35,865 nucleotides of DNA from DATEOR01 sp046733475 (GCA_046733475.1 JBKPPF010000047.1:1-35865), one strand, 5' to 3'. Numbered from the stretch's first letter, positions 15,502 through 23,174 are shown. Notes: a model not told the origin generated them from the letters alone. Made by a program: numbers and translations.

Positions 15502-16106
15502 GGCGGTGCGCCCGGGGCGATCAGGAGGCTGAGGGCAGGGCCGATCTCGGCGGCCGGGAGAACGTGATCGACTGCGCCGGTCTCGATGGCCGCTTTCGGC
15601 ATCCCGAAGAACTGCGCCGACGCTTCGTCCTGAGCCATCACTCTCCCGCCCGCTTCTTTCACTGCCACCACGCCCTCTGCGCCGTCGCGACCCATGCCCG
15701 AAAGCACGATCACGACCGCCGCCCCGTCGACGTACTCGGCAAGCGATTGGAAAAGGACGTTCGCAGACGGGCGCTGAAAGCGCTCGGGGGCCGAATCGAG
15801 GAGCTCGAGGCGCCGGCCCGCGCCGATGACCAGATGCAGGTCGGTGGGAGCGACGTAGACCGTCCCCCCTCGAGCCGTCTCGCCGTCCTCGGCTTGCTTC
15901 ACGGTCAGAGCGGTGGAGCGGTCGAGGATCGAGGGCAGCAGGCTCTTGCTTCCCGGCAGCTGATGCTCCACGATCAGGATCGGCAGCGGAAAGTCGTGAG
16001 GAATGGACTCGAGCACGGCTGTCAGCGCCGCCAGTCCACCGGCTGAGGCCGCGATGCCGACGACTCCGGCCTCTACTTCGGCGGCTGCTGGGGCCTCGCC
16101 GCTCAG
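15498..16106 (-). CDS. CheB-type methylesterase domain protein (no receiver)
   Basis: Stand-alone CheB catalytic domain, partner of the CheR-PAS protein. From the CTG at 16106 it would be 202 aa with triad Ser21 (GIAASAGG), His48 (IVEHQ) and Asp141 (SGMGRDG). No N-terminal receiver domain. The frame has no ATG/GTG/TTG before GTG 16016, which would delete the catalytic serine. Either CTG 16106 is used, overlapping as CTGA the stop of a 38-codon frame at 16103-16219, or that frame is the true N-terminus and one base is missing. The stop overlaps cheR by ATGA. Confidence 0.78.
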   Translation of the reverse strand: MSGEAPAAAEVEAGVVGIAASAGGLAALTAVLESIPHDFPLPILIVEHQLPGSKSLLPSILDRSTALTVKQAEDGETARGGTVYVAPTDLHLVIGAGRRLELLDSAPERFQRPSANVLFQSLAEYVDGAAVVIVLSGMGRDGAEGVVAVKEAGGRVMAQDEASAQFFGMPKAAIETGAVDHVLPAAEIGPALSLLIAPGAPP

Positions 16107-16219
16107 CTCCGCACTTCCTCGACGGGGCCAGCCCGATTCCCGAGCTCAGCGGGCTTCTTCAACGGGCTCTCGCTGGCTCGACCCCTGCTTGGATGCGGGA
16201 ATGGGTCGATGGTCTTCAT
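16103..16219 (-). CDS. 38-codon frame preceding cheB (leader peptide or cheB N-terminus)
   Basis: Reads MKTIDPFPHPSRGRASES, then LKKPAELGN, and ends PVEEVRS at a TGA overlapping the CTG of cheB. A one-base shift at about 16105 would fuse it to CheB as an extension. No homologue recognised. It is listed because it is the only ATG-initiated route into cheB. Confidence 0.35.
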   Translation of the reverse strand: MKTIDPFPHPSRGRASESPLKKPAELGNRAGPVEEVRS

Positions 16220-16268
16220 TCTAGCCCTGGGGGTGCGCGAGTAACCGTGCTAATTTCGGGTACTTCCG

Positions 16269-16856
16269 ATGGAAGTCATGGGCGACGACGAGAGGCTGAC
16301 GGAGCAGCAGGGGCGCTCCGTCGTGGGCGAAACGCGTGAACTTCGGGCGAGGCGCCTTCATCTGGTCGCCGAGGCCCGCGCGGAGAGGCGGCGGGGCCGA
16401 AGGCTCCGTGAGCTCGCGGCGGCCACGAGGGATCGAAATCTCGACCTCAGCTGGCGGCTCTGGAGCCTGACGGGGCTACCGGAGCCTCCGTCCACCATTC
16501 CCCTTTCCTGGGACGTGCCTCGAGCCGCGGCGGAGCGACTCGCGGCCGCGTGTGTGGCCGCCGAGGAATGCGCCGAGGCGTGCGCCGCGGCGCTGCCGGG
16601 AACCGACGGTGACGCGCGGAGGATGCTCGCCTCGATCAGTGGCGTCGCCAGCTTTGCTGCGGACTGCGCGCGCACCGGTGACCCTGACAACAGGAGGGCG
16701 CTGAGTCTCTGCGTACGGGTGATCCAGTCGAACTCCGTCCTGCTGGACGCGCTCGGCAAAACGACCGCCGGGGCCCTCGCGGCAAGCTCCTCGCGGCGCT
16801 GTGCTGAGTCGTGCACGCGCTCGCTTGCCGCGTCCTACCTGGAAGATGAGGGCTGA
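16269..16856 (+). CDS. Cys-rich helical protein, unknown function
   Basis: 195 aa. The N-terminal third is Arg/Glu-rich and probably helical (ELRARRLHLVAEARAERRRG). Residues about 91-185 carry eight cysteines in helical spacing: CVAAEECAEACAAAL, DCARTG, LCVRVIQ and RRCAESCTRSL. This recalls four-helix Cys-rich proteins of the DUF326/copper-storage type, but the match is only by cysteine spacing. Starts are ATG 16269 or ATG 16278. It is followed after 2 bp by the frameshifted Cys-motif gene, so the two likely share a transcript, divergent from cheB. Confidence 0.6.
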   Translation: MEVMGDDERLTEQQGRSVVGETRELRARRLHLVAEARAERRRGRRLRELAAATRDRNLDLSWRLWSLTGLPEPPSTIPLSWDVPRAAAERLAAACVAAEECAEACAAALPGTDGDARRMLASISGVASFAADCARTGDPDNRRALSLCVRVIQSNSVLLDALGKTTAGALAASSSRRCAESCTRSLAASYLEDEG

Positions 16857-16858
16857 TC

Positions 16859-17196
16859 GTGTCTGACGTCGACGTTGCGGGGAGGAGCGGGTTGCTCTTC
16901 CGAGCGGTCAACGAGCGGATCTTCGAGATCGGAGCGAACGACGTGGAAGGGCTCGAAATCCTCTGCGAGTGTGGGGACGAGTCGTGCATCAGCACCGTCG
17001 TCATCACAGTCCGCGATTACGAGCGGCTTCGGCGCGACTCCAGCCGGTTCGTCGTCTGCGGAGCCACGAGCGGGCCGACATCGAGCGCGTCACCCAGCGC
17101 ACGCCGGAGTACCTCGTGGTCGAAAGGCCGGACGAGCGCCCGACGTGGTCGTGCGCGGCTTCGGCGACCGTACCGCTCCTTAGTCGGCGCGGCTAG
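16859..17196 (+). pseudogene. Frameshifted paralogue of the 9372-9698 Cys-motif protein
   Basis: From GTG 16859 it reads LLFRAVNERIFEIGAND, then ILCECGDESCISTVVITVRD and YERLRRDSSRFVV, aligning with the intact paralogue. At about 17056 homology jumps to the -1 frame, continuing LRSHERADIERVTQR, then TPEYLVVERPDE, with a TAG at 17194-17196. Restoring one base before TGCGG would rejoin the halves. The cause may be a real mutation, a sequencing error or programmed shifting; no obvious slippery heptamer is seen. The cysteines are C-x-C-x4-C. Its end overlaps trpA by 17 bp, convergent. Confidence 0.65.
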
Positions 17197-17899
17197 GAGC
17201 CAGGTTGTCCACGGCTGCCCGCAGCGCCTTGACGTAGTGCTCGAGTCCTGAGGCGCCCTCCGACTCGGCCACCTCGACCGCGCGGCTTCCGACGACGACC
17301 CCGTCGGCGAGCTCTGCGGCGGCGACGGCCTGCTCAGGCGTCGAGATCCCGAAACCGGCGAGCAGCGGGAGATCGGTGACCAACCGCGACCGCTCCACGA
17401 GGCCGCCGAGCTGGCCCGAAACCGAGTCGCGCGCGCCGGTCGTCCCGGTGAGCGAGACGAGGTAGAGCCAGCCGTCGGTCCGTTCCGCGGCGAGGCGGAT
17501 TCGTTCGTTGGGTGTCGTCGGGGCAACGAGCTGGACCCGGGGAAGGTCGGGCGCGGACTCGAGCGGGAGATCTGCGACGATGAAGCTCGTCGCCCCGGCC
17601 GCCACGGCGTCGTCCCGGAAGCGCTCATATCCGTAGGCCTCGAGGATGGAGGCGTAGGTCATGGGGATCAGCGGCACGTCGACCCTGGCTCTCGTCTCCG
17701 CCAGGCATTCGAGGCAGGCTTGCGTCCGCATCCCTTCGGCGAGCGCGCGCTCGCCAGCGAGCCTGATCACCGGGCCGTCCGCAAGGGGGTCGGAGAAGGG
17801 GAAGCCGATCTCGAGGAGGTCGGCGCCTCCGGCCACCGCCGCGGCGGCGAGCTCGGGCGTCTTCTTCCCGGCCATCAGGTAGATCGAGACCCGCTTCAT
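17180..17899 (-). CDS. trpA: Tryptophan synthase alpha subunit
   Basis: Cleaves indole-3-glycerol phosphate to indole and glyceraldehyde 3-phosphate, passing indole to TrpB. 239 aa, slightly short (usual about 260). Catalytic Glu30 and Asp41 lie in LLEIGFPFSDPLADGP; the phosphate-binding GFGIS is near residue 187. The N-terminus MKRVSIYLMAGKKTP is trimmed compared with enteric TrpA. ATG 17899 overlaps the trpB stop (ATGA). Last gene of the operon; no clear terminator seen after it. Confidence 0.95.
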   Translation of the reverse strand: MKRVSIYLMAGKKTPELAAAAVAGGADLLEIGFPFSDPLADGPVIRLAGERALAEGMRTQACLECLAETRARVDVPLIPMTYASILEAYGYERFRDDAVAAGATSFIVADLPLESAPDLPRVQLVAPTTPNERIRLAAERTDGWLYLVSLTGTTGARDSVSGQLGGLVERSRLVTDLPLLAGFGISTPEQAVAAAELADGVVVGSRAVEVAESEGASGLEHYVKALRAAVDNLAPSRAD

Positions 17900-19020
17900 C
17901 GCGAGAGCACGGTGGCGAGGTCCTTGTCGCCCCGGCCGGACAGGCCGACGAGAACCAGCTCCGCGTCGAGCTCGAGGGCGCGGGCGAGTGCGTGTGCAGG
18001 CTCGAGCGCGGGGATGAGCCCCTCCCGCTCGGCGAGGAGGTGGAACGCGGTGAGCGCCTCCTCGTCGGTCGCCGGCACGTAGTCGGCACGGCCGGAGTCC
18101 CGCAGGAATGCGTGCTCGGGGCCGACGCCCGGGTAGTCGAGCCCGGCCGAGATCGAATGGGCGTCGGCGATCTGGCCGTCCTCGTCGGCGAGGAGGGAGG
18201 AGCGGGCGCCGTGGAGGACACCGGCCTGTCCGGTGCCGAGACTCGCAGCTCCGGCCGCCTCGACTCCGATCAAGCGCACGTTGGTGTCGTCGACGAAGCC
18301 GGCGAAGAGGCCGATCGCGTTCGACCCGCCGCCGACGCAGGCGACGACCGCGTCCGGCAGCCGGCCCTCGGCGGCCAGGATTTGCTCACGCGCCTCGCGC
18401 CCGATCACGGCCTGGAGCTCGCCGACGAGCTCCGGATACGGGTGCGGGCCGACGCAGGAGCCGATCATGTAATGGGTCGTCTCGACGTTCGTGATCCAGT
18501 CGCGGATCGCCTCGCTCGTCGCCTCCTTGAGCGTGCGCGTGCCGAACTCGACCGGGGTCACCTCCGCGCCGAGCAGGCGCATGCGTTCGACGTTGGGTGC
18601 CTGGCGCGCCATGTCCTCGGACCCCATGTAGACGACGCAGTCCAGCCCGAAGCGCGCGCAGACCGTTGCCGCTGCCACGCCATGCTGGCCCGCGCCGGTC
18701 TCGGCGACGATCCGCTGCTTGCCGAGGCGGCGCGCGATGAGCGCCTGGCCGAGCGCGTTGTTGATCTTGTGTGCGCCGGTGTGGCAGAGGTCCTCGCGTT
18801 TCAGGTAGACGGACTTCCCCTGGGCAAGCCGCTCGGTGCGGTAGAGCGGCGTCGGGCGGCCGACGTAGTCGCGCTGCAGCCCTGCGAGCTCGAGGGCGAA
18901 GTCGGGGTCGTCCCTGATCTCCCGCCAGCCGCGCTCGAGCTCGTCGAGAGCGGGGACGAGGGTCTCGGGGACGTAGCGGCCCCCATATGGGCCGAAATAG
19001 CCAGCGTCCACAGAGGTCAC
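17896..19020 (-). CDS. trpB: Tryptophan synthase beta subunit
   Basis: PLP enzyme condensing indole with serine. 374 aa. PLP lysine K85 lies in GAHKINNALGQ; AETGAGQHGVA and the phosphate-binding GGGSNAIGLF are intact. GTG 19020 overlaps the trpCF stop as GTGA, which favours it over GTG 19011. It is TrpB1-type, adjacent to trpA as expected for the alpha2-beta2 complex. Confidence 0.96.
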   Translation of the reverse strand: MTSVDAGYFGPYGGRYVPETLVPALDELERGWREIRDDPDFALELAGLQRDYVGRPTPLYRTERLAQGKSVYLKREDLCHTGAHKINNALGQALIARRLGKQRIVAETGAGQHGVAAATVCARFGLDCVVYMGSEDMARQAPNVERMRLLGAEVTPVEFGTRTLKEATSEAIRDWITNVETTHYMIGSCVGPHPYPELVGELQAVIGREAREQILAAEGRLPDAVVACVGGGSNAIGLFAGFVDDTNVRLIGVEAAGAASLGTGQAGVLHGARSSLLADEDGQIADAHSISAGLDYPGVGPEHAFLRDSGRADYVPATDEEALTAFHLLAEREGLIPALEPAHALARALELDAELVLVGLSGRGDKDLATVLSR

Positions 19021-20168
19021 TTGGCGGCTCCCACGAAGGCGCGCACTCGGTCTTGATCCTTGATCCCGGGGGAGATCTCGAGGCTGCGGCTCGCGTCGAC
19101 GCACCACGGGTCGACCGCCCGGATCGCGGCGCGGACGTTCTCCGGGCCGAGGCCGCCCGCGAGGAGGACGCGGCCCTCGGCGTGGGCCGCCTGCTCCCAG
19201 TGGCCGTCGTCCTCCTCGAGCCACGGAAGGTCCTTCACGTGCGCGACCACCTCGTCCCCGCGGAGGAGGACGCCGTCCCGCGCACGGTGGCCGTTCTCCT
19301 GCGCGTAGAGCTGGGCGAGGTCGATGCCGGCCTCCTCGATCTCGCCGACGAAGACACCGACAGAGAGCATCGTGTCCGGGACCGGAAGCGGTGCGGCGGC
19401 GCGTCGCGGACTCTCCGCGAGGACGAAGCCCGCAAAGTCTGCGCCTGCCTCGGCGGCGACGGCGACGTCTTCTTCGCGTGTCAGGCCGCAGACCTTCACA
19501 TACGGCCGTCGCAGGAGGTCGGCGAGTGTCGCGCCCGGGTCCGGCGCGCGCATGAGCGCCGAGCCGACCAGAACGGCGGCGGCACCGGCGAGCTCGGCGG
19601 CGGCTCCGTGCGCGCGGTTGAGGATGCCGCTCTCGGCGACGACGATCCGGTCGCGCGGGGCGGCGGCGACGAGCCCGAGCTGCTTGCTGCGGTCGATCTC
19701 GAACGTCGCTAGATTGCGGGCGTTTAGCCCGATCACGGGTGCGTCGAGCGCCGTCGCACGCGCGAGCTCTTCGCCGTCGTGGGCCTCGACGAGGGTGTCG
19801 AGGTCAAGCTCGCCGGCGACTCCCATCAGCTCGCGCGCTTGCCCATCGTCGAGGTCGCGGAGCAGGAGGAGCACCGCGTCGGCGCCGCACGCCTTCGCCG
19901 TCTCGAGGTGCTCTTTCGCCGAGAAGAACCCCTTGGCGATGAGCGGGAGCGACGCTCGCGCCCGCGCAGCGCGCAGGTCCTCCCAGCTGCCCGCGAAGCG
20001 CTCATCCACGAGGACCGAGACGGCGGAGGCGCCGGCGCCCTCGAAGGCGGCCGCGAGCTCGGCCGGGTCGGCATCGGGCCGGAGATCCCCGGCTGACGGC
20101 GAGCGGCGCTTCACCTCGGCGATGGCTCCCAGGCCGGGCTGCGAGAGGGCGTCGCGGAAACGGCCCAT
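19017..20168 (-). CDS. trpCF: Bifunctional indole-3-glycerol-phosphate synthase / phosphoribosylanthranilate isomerase (TrpF half atypical)
   Basis: 383 aa, TrpC first. TrpC (1-220) keeps IAEVKRRSPS (K20), IAKGFF (K79), IGLNARNL and VVAESGI, but starts only about 13 residues before the AEVKR strand, lacking the usual 40-50-residue N-terminal extension. TrpF (about 222-383) has the catalytic Cys in KVCGLT (C227), the GFVLAESPR loop and LAGGLGPENV. The stretch expected to hold the catalytic Asp and GGTGxxFDW is replaced by KDLPWLEEDDGHWEQAA, and is about 20 residues shorter than in E. coli. Isomerase activity is therefore uncertain. It shares one base with the trpD stop (TGATG). Confidence 0.9.
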   Translation of the reverse strand: MGRFRDALSQPGLGAIAEVKRRSPSAGDLRPDADPAELAAAFEGAGASAVSVLVDERFAGSWEDLRAARARASLPLIAKGFFSAKEHLETAKACGADAVLLLLRDLDDGQARELMGVAGELDLDTLVEAHDGEELARATALDAPVIGLNARNLATFEIDRSKQLGLVAAAPRDRIVVAESGILNRAHGAAAELAGAAAVLVGSALMRAPDPGATLADLLRRPYVKVCGLTREEDVAVAAEAGADFAGFVLAESPRRAAAPLPVPDTMLSVGVFVGEIEEAGIDLAQLYAQENGHRARDGVLLRGDEVVAHVKDLPWLEEDDGHWEQAAHAEGRVLLAGGLGPENVRAAIRAVDPWCVDASRSLEISPGIKDQDRVRAFVGAAK

Positions 20169-21196
20169 CAGGCGACCGCCTCCTTCTCCTGTGAGAACAC
20201 GACGAGCTGCGCGAGCCGCTCCGCCGCCGCTCCCGAGTCGAGCGCTTTCTGCGCGATCTCGTATCCCTCGGCAAGATCCTCCGCGTGCCCCCCGGCCGCG
20301 ACTGCGCCGCCGGCGTTGAGGAGAACGGCCTCGCGCTTCGCGCCCTTCGCGCCGGCGAAGATCTCGCGGATCGCCGCCGCGTTCTCCTCCGGGGAGCCCC
20401 CGGCGAGCTCGCCGGGCTTGCAGCGGGGGACTCCGAAGTCGAGCGGGTCGATCTCGCGCTGACGCACGTTCCCGTCGGCGACCTCGTAGACGAGGTTCGG
20501 ACCGACTGGGGAGAGCTCGTCGACGCCGCCCGCTCCGTGGACCACGAACGCGCGGCGTGAGCCGAGCTGGGCGAGCACCTCGGCGATCGTGGGCACGAGC
20601 TCCGGCCCGTAGACGCCGACCACCTGCGCCCGCGCGCCCGCCGGGTTCGTGAGCGGGCCGAGCACGTTGAACACCGTGCGGGCCGCGAGCTCGCGCCGCA
20701 CCGGAGCTGCGTGGCGCATCGCGGGATGATGGGAGGGGGCGAAGAGGAAGCCAAATCCGAGCTCGTCGATCGAGCGCTCGATGCGCTCGGCCGGCTGCTC
20801 GAGGTCGAAGCCGAGCGCCTCGAGGACGTCGGCCGAGCCCGACGAAGACGACACCGCGCGGTTGCCGTGCTTCGCCACGCCGGCTCCCGCGGCCGCCGCC
20901 ACGAGCGCAGCCGCTGTCGAGATGTTGAAGGTGCCGGCCCCGTCGCCGCCCGTCCCCGCCGTGTCGACGAGGTCGTCGCGCTTCGGGCTGACCGAGAGCA
21001 CGTGCTCCCGCATCGCCTCGGCGCAGCCGGCGATCTCGTCGGCGGTCTCGCCCTTGAGGCGAAGTGCGATGAGGAAGCCGCCGATCTGCGCCGGGGTGGC
21101 CGAGCCGCTCATGATCTCGCCCATCACCGCGCGCGCCTCGTCCCGGCTGAGATCGTGCCCGTCGAGGAGCCGGGCGAGCCCTTCCTGGATCGTCAT
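20168..21196 (-). CDS. trpD: Anthranilate phosphoribosyltransferase
   Basis: Joins anthranilate with PRPP. 342 aa, normal length. PRPP site GTGGD (81-85), NIS, KHGNR (109-113) and SSSSGSAD (116-123); anthranilate-channel motif FAPSHHPAMRH about 152-162 and NVLGPLTNPA. The ATG overlaps the trpG stop (ATGA). Confidence 0.96.
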   Translation of the reverse strand: MTIQEGLARLLDGHDLSRDEARAVMGEIMSGSATPAQIGGFLIALRLKGETADEIAGCAEAMREHVLSVSPKRDDLVDTAGTGGDGAGTFNISTAAALVAAAAGAGVAKHGNRAVSSSSGSADVLEALGFDLEQPAERIERSIDELGFGFLFAPSHHPAMRHAAPVRRELAARTVFNVLGPLTNPAGARAQVVGVYGPELVPTIAEVLAQLGSRRAFVVHGAGGVDELSPVGPNLVYEVADGNVRQREIDPLDFGVPRCKPGELAGGSPEENAAAIREIFAGAKGAKREAVLLNAGGAVAAGGHAEDLAEGYEIAQKALDSGAAAERLAQLVVFSQEKEAVA

Positions 21197-21756
21197 CGCT
21201 TTCTCTCCAGGAAGTTCCGCGCCAGCGCGGGCCCGTCGGGCGTGAGGACGGACTCCGGATGGAACTGGATGCCGTCGACCGGCAGCTCGCGGTGGCGCAC
21301 CGCCATCACCTCGCCGTCCTCCGTGGTCGCACAGACCTCGAGGGGCTCGGGAACGCGCGTCGCGGCGAGTGAGTGGTAGCGGCCGCTCTCGAGCGGATCG
21401 GGCAGGCCCGCGAAGAGACCTTGGCCGTCGTGGGCGACCGGACTTGCCTTTCCGTGCATCAGGCGCTTCGCCTGGCCGACCTCGCCGCCGTAGGCCTCCA
21501 CGATCGCCTGATGCCCGAGGCACACGCCGAGCGTCGGTACTCGCTCGCCGAGTCTGCGGACGATCTCGAGGCTCGCGCCCGCGTCGGCCGGACGACCGGG
21601 TCCGGGGGAGATGACCAGGTGGCTCGGCTGGAGCTTTTCCGCGTCGTCGGCGTCGATCTTGTCGTTACGGACGACGGTCACCTCGGCGCCCAGCTCCTGA
21701 AAGAGATGCGCGAGGTTGTACGTGAACGAGTCGTAGTTGTCGATGAGGAGGATCAC
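21193..21756 (-). CDS. trpG: Anthranilate synthase glutamine amidotransferase subunit
   Basis: 187-aa class I amidotransferase supplying ammonia to TrpE. Triad Cys79 (GVCLGHQ), His166 and Glu168 (QFHPES); PGPG at 51-54; the opening LLIDNYDSFTYNLA is diagnostic. GTG 21756 overlaps the trpE stop as GTGA. It might double as PabA in folate synthesis; nothing here decides. Confidence 0.95.
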   Translation of the reverse strand: MILLIDNYDSFTYNLAHLFQELGAEVTVVRNDKIDADDAEKLQPSHLVISPGPGRPADAGASLEIVRRLGERVPTLGVCLGHQAIVEAYGGEVGQAKRLMHGKASPVAHDGQGLFAGLPDPLESGRYHSLAATRVPEPLEVCATTEDGEVMAVRHRELPVDGIQFHPESVLTPDGPALARNFLERKR

Positions 21757-22988
21757 GCGCCCTCCGCCTGCTCGAGCGCCGCCTCGAGCGCGGCCAGCTT
21801 GCGCAGGCACTCCTCGTGCTCGGCCGCCGGGTCGGAATCCGCGACGATGCCCGCACCGGCCTGCAGCCGGGCGAGCCCGCTCTCGAGGACAACGGTGCGG
21901 ATCGCGATGCACGTGTCGAAGGAGCCGCCGGGAAGCGCGTAGCCGACCGCCCCCGCGTACGGGCCGCGTCGGTAACCCTCGAGCTCCGAGATGATCTGCA
22001 TCGCACGCACCTTCGGCGCCCCCGACACCGTGCCCGCGGGGAAGCAGGCGCGCAAGAGGTCGAACGGGCGGGTTCCGGGAAGGAGCTCGCCGGCGACCTC
22101 GGAGACGAGGTGCGTGACGTGCGAGTAGCGCTCGGGCTCGAGAAACTTGCCGACCCGGACCGTGCCCGGCTTGCACACGCGCGAGAGGTCGTTGCGGCCG
22201 AGGTCGACGAGCATGATGTGCTCCGCCCGGTCCTTCTCGGACGCGAGCAGCTCCTCGGCATCGCCCTCGCCCGGGCCTCTCGTCCCGGCGATCGGATTCA
22301 GGCTCGCGCGCGTCCCTTCCAGCTTCACGAGGGTCTCGGGAGAGGAACCGACGAGCGCGATGCCGTCCAGGTCGAGCAGGAAGTGGTACGGCGAGGGGTT
22401 GATGCGGCGGAGCGACCGGTAGAGCGCGAGGGCAGAGACGTCGGTCGGTCGCTCCGCTCGTTGTGAAACCACTATCTGGAACGCGTCGCCGTCGCGGATG
22501 TAGTCCTTCGCCTGACGGACGCTCCGCTCGTAGTTCTCCTTCGCCGGGTGCCGGGTCGTCTCGCCGTGCGTCGCAGCTTTCGGCTTCGGCTCGCTCCGCT
22601 CCCCCCAGAGCAGCCGAGCGACCGCGTCCAGGTCGCCGTGGAGGACCTCGGCCACGCTCGCCGCATGGTCGAAGCGCACAAGTGTGTCGGCGACGACGAA
22701 GCGGCTCTCCGGAAGGCCGGCGCCCTCGTCCGGGAGCGGCACGGTCGGCTCGAGCTTGGCAATGTGGTCATAGGCCAGGTAGCCGACCACCGGGCTTCCG
22801 GCTGCGAGCGCGCTCTCCGCGACGGCGAAGTCCACGACTCGCGTCCCGCGCCCGACGAGGCTGTAGCGCCCGAGGCGGCCCTTCTCGACGGATTCGAGCA
22901 GGAAGGCCGCGCCGCCTTCGGCGGCCAGCCGGAGGTACGCCCCGAGCGGGGTGATGAGGTCTGCGTGGATGTCGCTAGCGATCGTCAT
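21753..22988 (-). CDS. trpE: Anthranilate synthase component I
   Basis: Converts chorismate and ammonia to anthranilate. 411 aa, shorter than the usual 460-500 because the N-terminus is trimmed. The LLES motif (FLLESVEKGRLGRYS) that binds feedback-inhibiting tryptophan is present, as are the chorismate-site segments PIAGTRGPGEG, DLGRNDLSRV and FPAGTVSGAPKVRAM. ATG 22988 is chosen because reading further upstream runs through the attenuator hairpin. There is no ordinary Shine-Dalgarno; the nearest GGAGGG is in the 3' arm of the terminator, 14 nt before the ATG. First structural gene of the operon. Confidence 0.95.
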   Translation of the reverse strand: MTIASDIHADLITPLGAYLRLAAEGGAAFLLESVEKGRLGRYSLVGRGTRVVDFAVAESALAAGSPVVGYLAYDHIAKLEPTVPLPDEGAGLPESRFVVADTLVRFDHAASVAEVLHGDLDAVARLLWGERSEPKPKAATHGETTRHPAKENYERSVRQAKDYIRDGDAFQIVVSQRAERPTDVSALALYRSLRRINPSPYHFLLDLDGIALVGSSPETLVKLEGTRASLNPIAGTRGPGEGDAEELLASEKDRAEHIMLVDLGRNDLSRVCKPGTVRVGKFLEPERYSHVTHLVSEVAGELLPGTRPFDLLRACFPAGTVSGAPKVRAMQIISELEGYRRGPYAGAVGYALPGGSFDTCIAIRTVVLESGLARLQAGAGIVADSDPAAEHEECLRKLAALEAALEQAEGA

Positions 22989-22995
22989 GGCAACC

Positions 22996-23020
22996 AAAAA
23001 GACCCTCCGAGGGAAGGTCT
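22996..23020 (-). terminator. Attenuator terminator of the trp operon
   Basis: On the minus strand AGACCTTCC and GGAGGGTCT form a 9-bp stem (one G-U pair) with a 3-nt CTC loop, followed at once by TTTTT. This is a textbook intrinsic terminator between leader peptide and trpE. Confidence 0.88.
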
Positions 23021-23049
23021 TCGAGCGGAACGGGGATGTCGACCCTTCT

Positions 23050-23112
23050 TCAGCAGGCGTCGCTCCCGCTCCGCTCACGGCGCCAGGCCCACCAGGTGCG
23101 GACGGGAGTCAT
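23050..23112 (-). CDS. trpL: trp leader peptide (20 aa, three Trp codons)
   Basis: Begins MTPVRTWWAWRRER and ends SGSDAC before a TGA. Three of four successive codons (7, 8 and 10) are Trp. It lies between the trp promoter and the terminator, as required for ribosome-mediated attenuation. Just after its stop, GAAGGGTC (about 23048-23041) can pair with GACCTTC in the 5' arm of the terminator, with a bulged G, giving a possible antiterminator. Codons 13-16 can also pair with CCCGTTCCGCTC just before the terminator. The ATG has no Shine-Dalgarno and is about 8 nt after the -10, so the message is probably leaderless. Confidence 0.85.
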   Translation of the reverse strand: MTPVRTWWAWRRERSGSDAC

Positions 23113-23120
23113 GTCTTCAG

Positions 23121-23150
23121 AGGGTAGGACACGGATCCGGGGGCCGTCAA
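23121..23150 (-). promoter_or_regulatory. trp operon promoter
   Basis: TTGACG (23150-23145) and TACCCT (23126-23121) with an 18-nt spacer. Predicted transcription start 1-3 nt before the trpL ATG. The best -35/-10 pair in the window. Confidence 0.7.
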
Positions 23151-23174
23151 CTGCTCTGGCATTAATGCGGCAGG

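Noticed and set aside
13903..15567. 554-codon plus-strand open frame opposite cheR
   Set aside because: Its LELLVRGLELLV repeats are simply the antisense of the coiled-coil repeats.
17040..17070. Programmed -1 frameshift
   Set aside because: No X-XXY-YYZ slippery heptamer or downstream pseudoknot seen; a simple indel is more likely.
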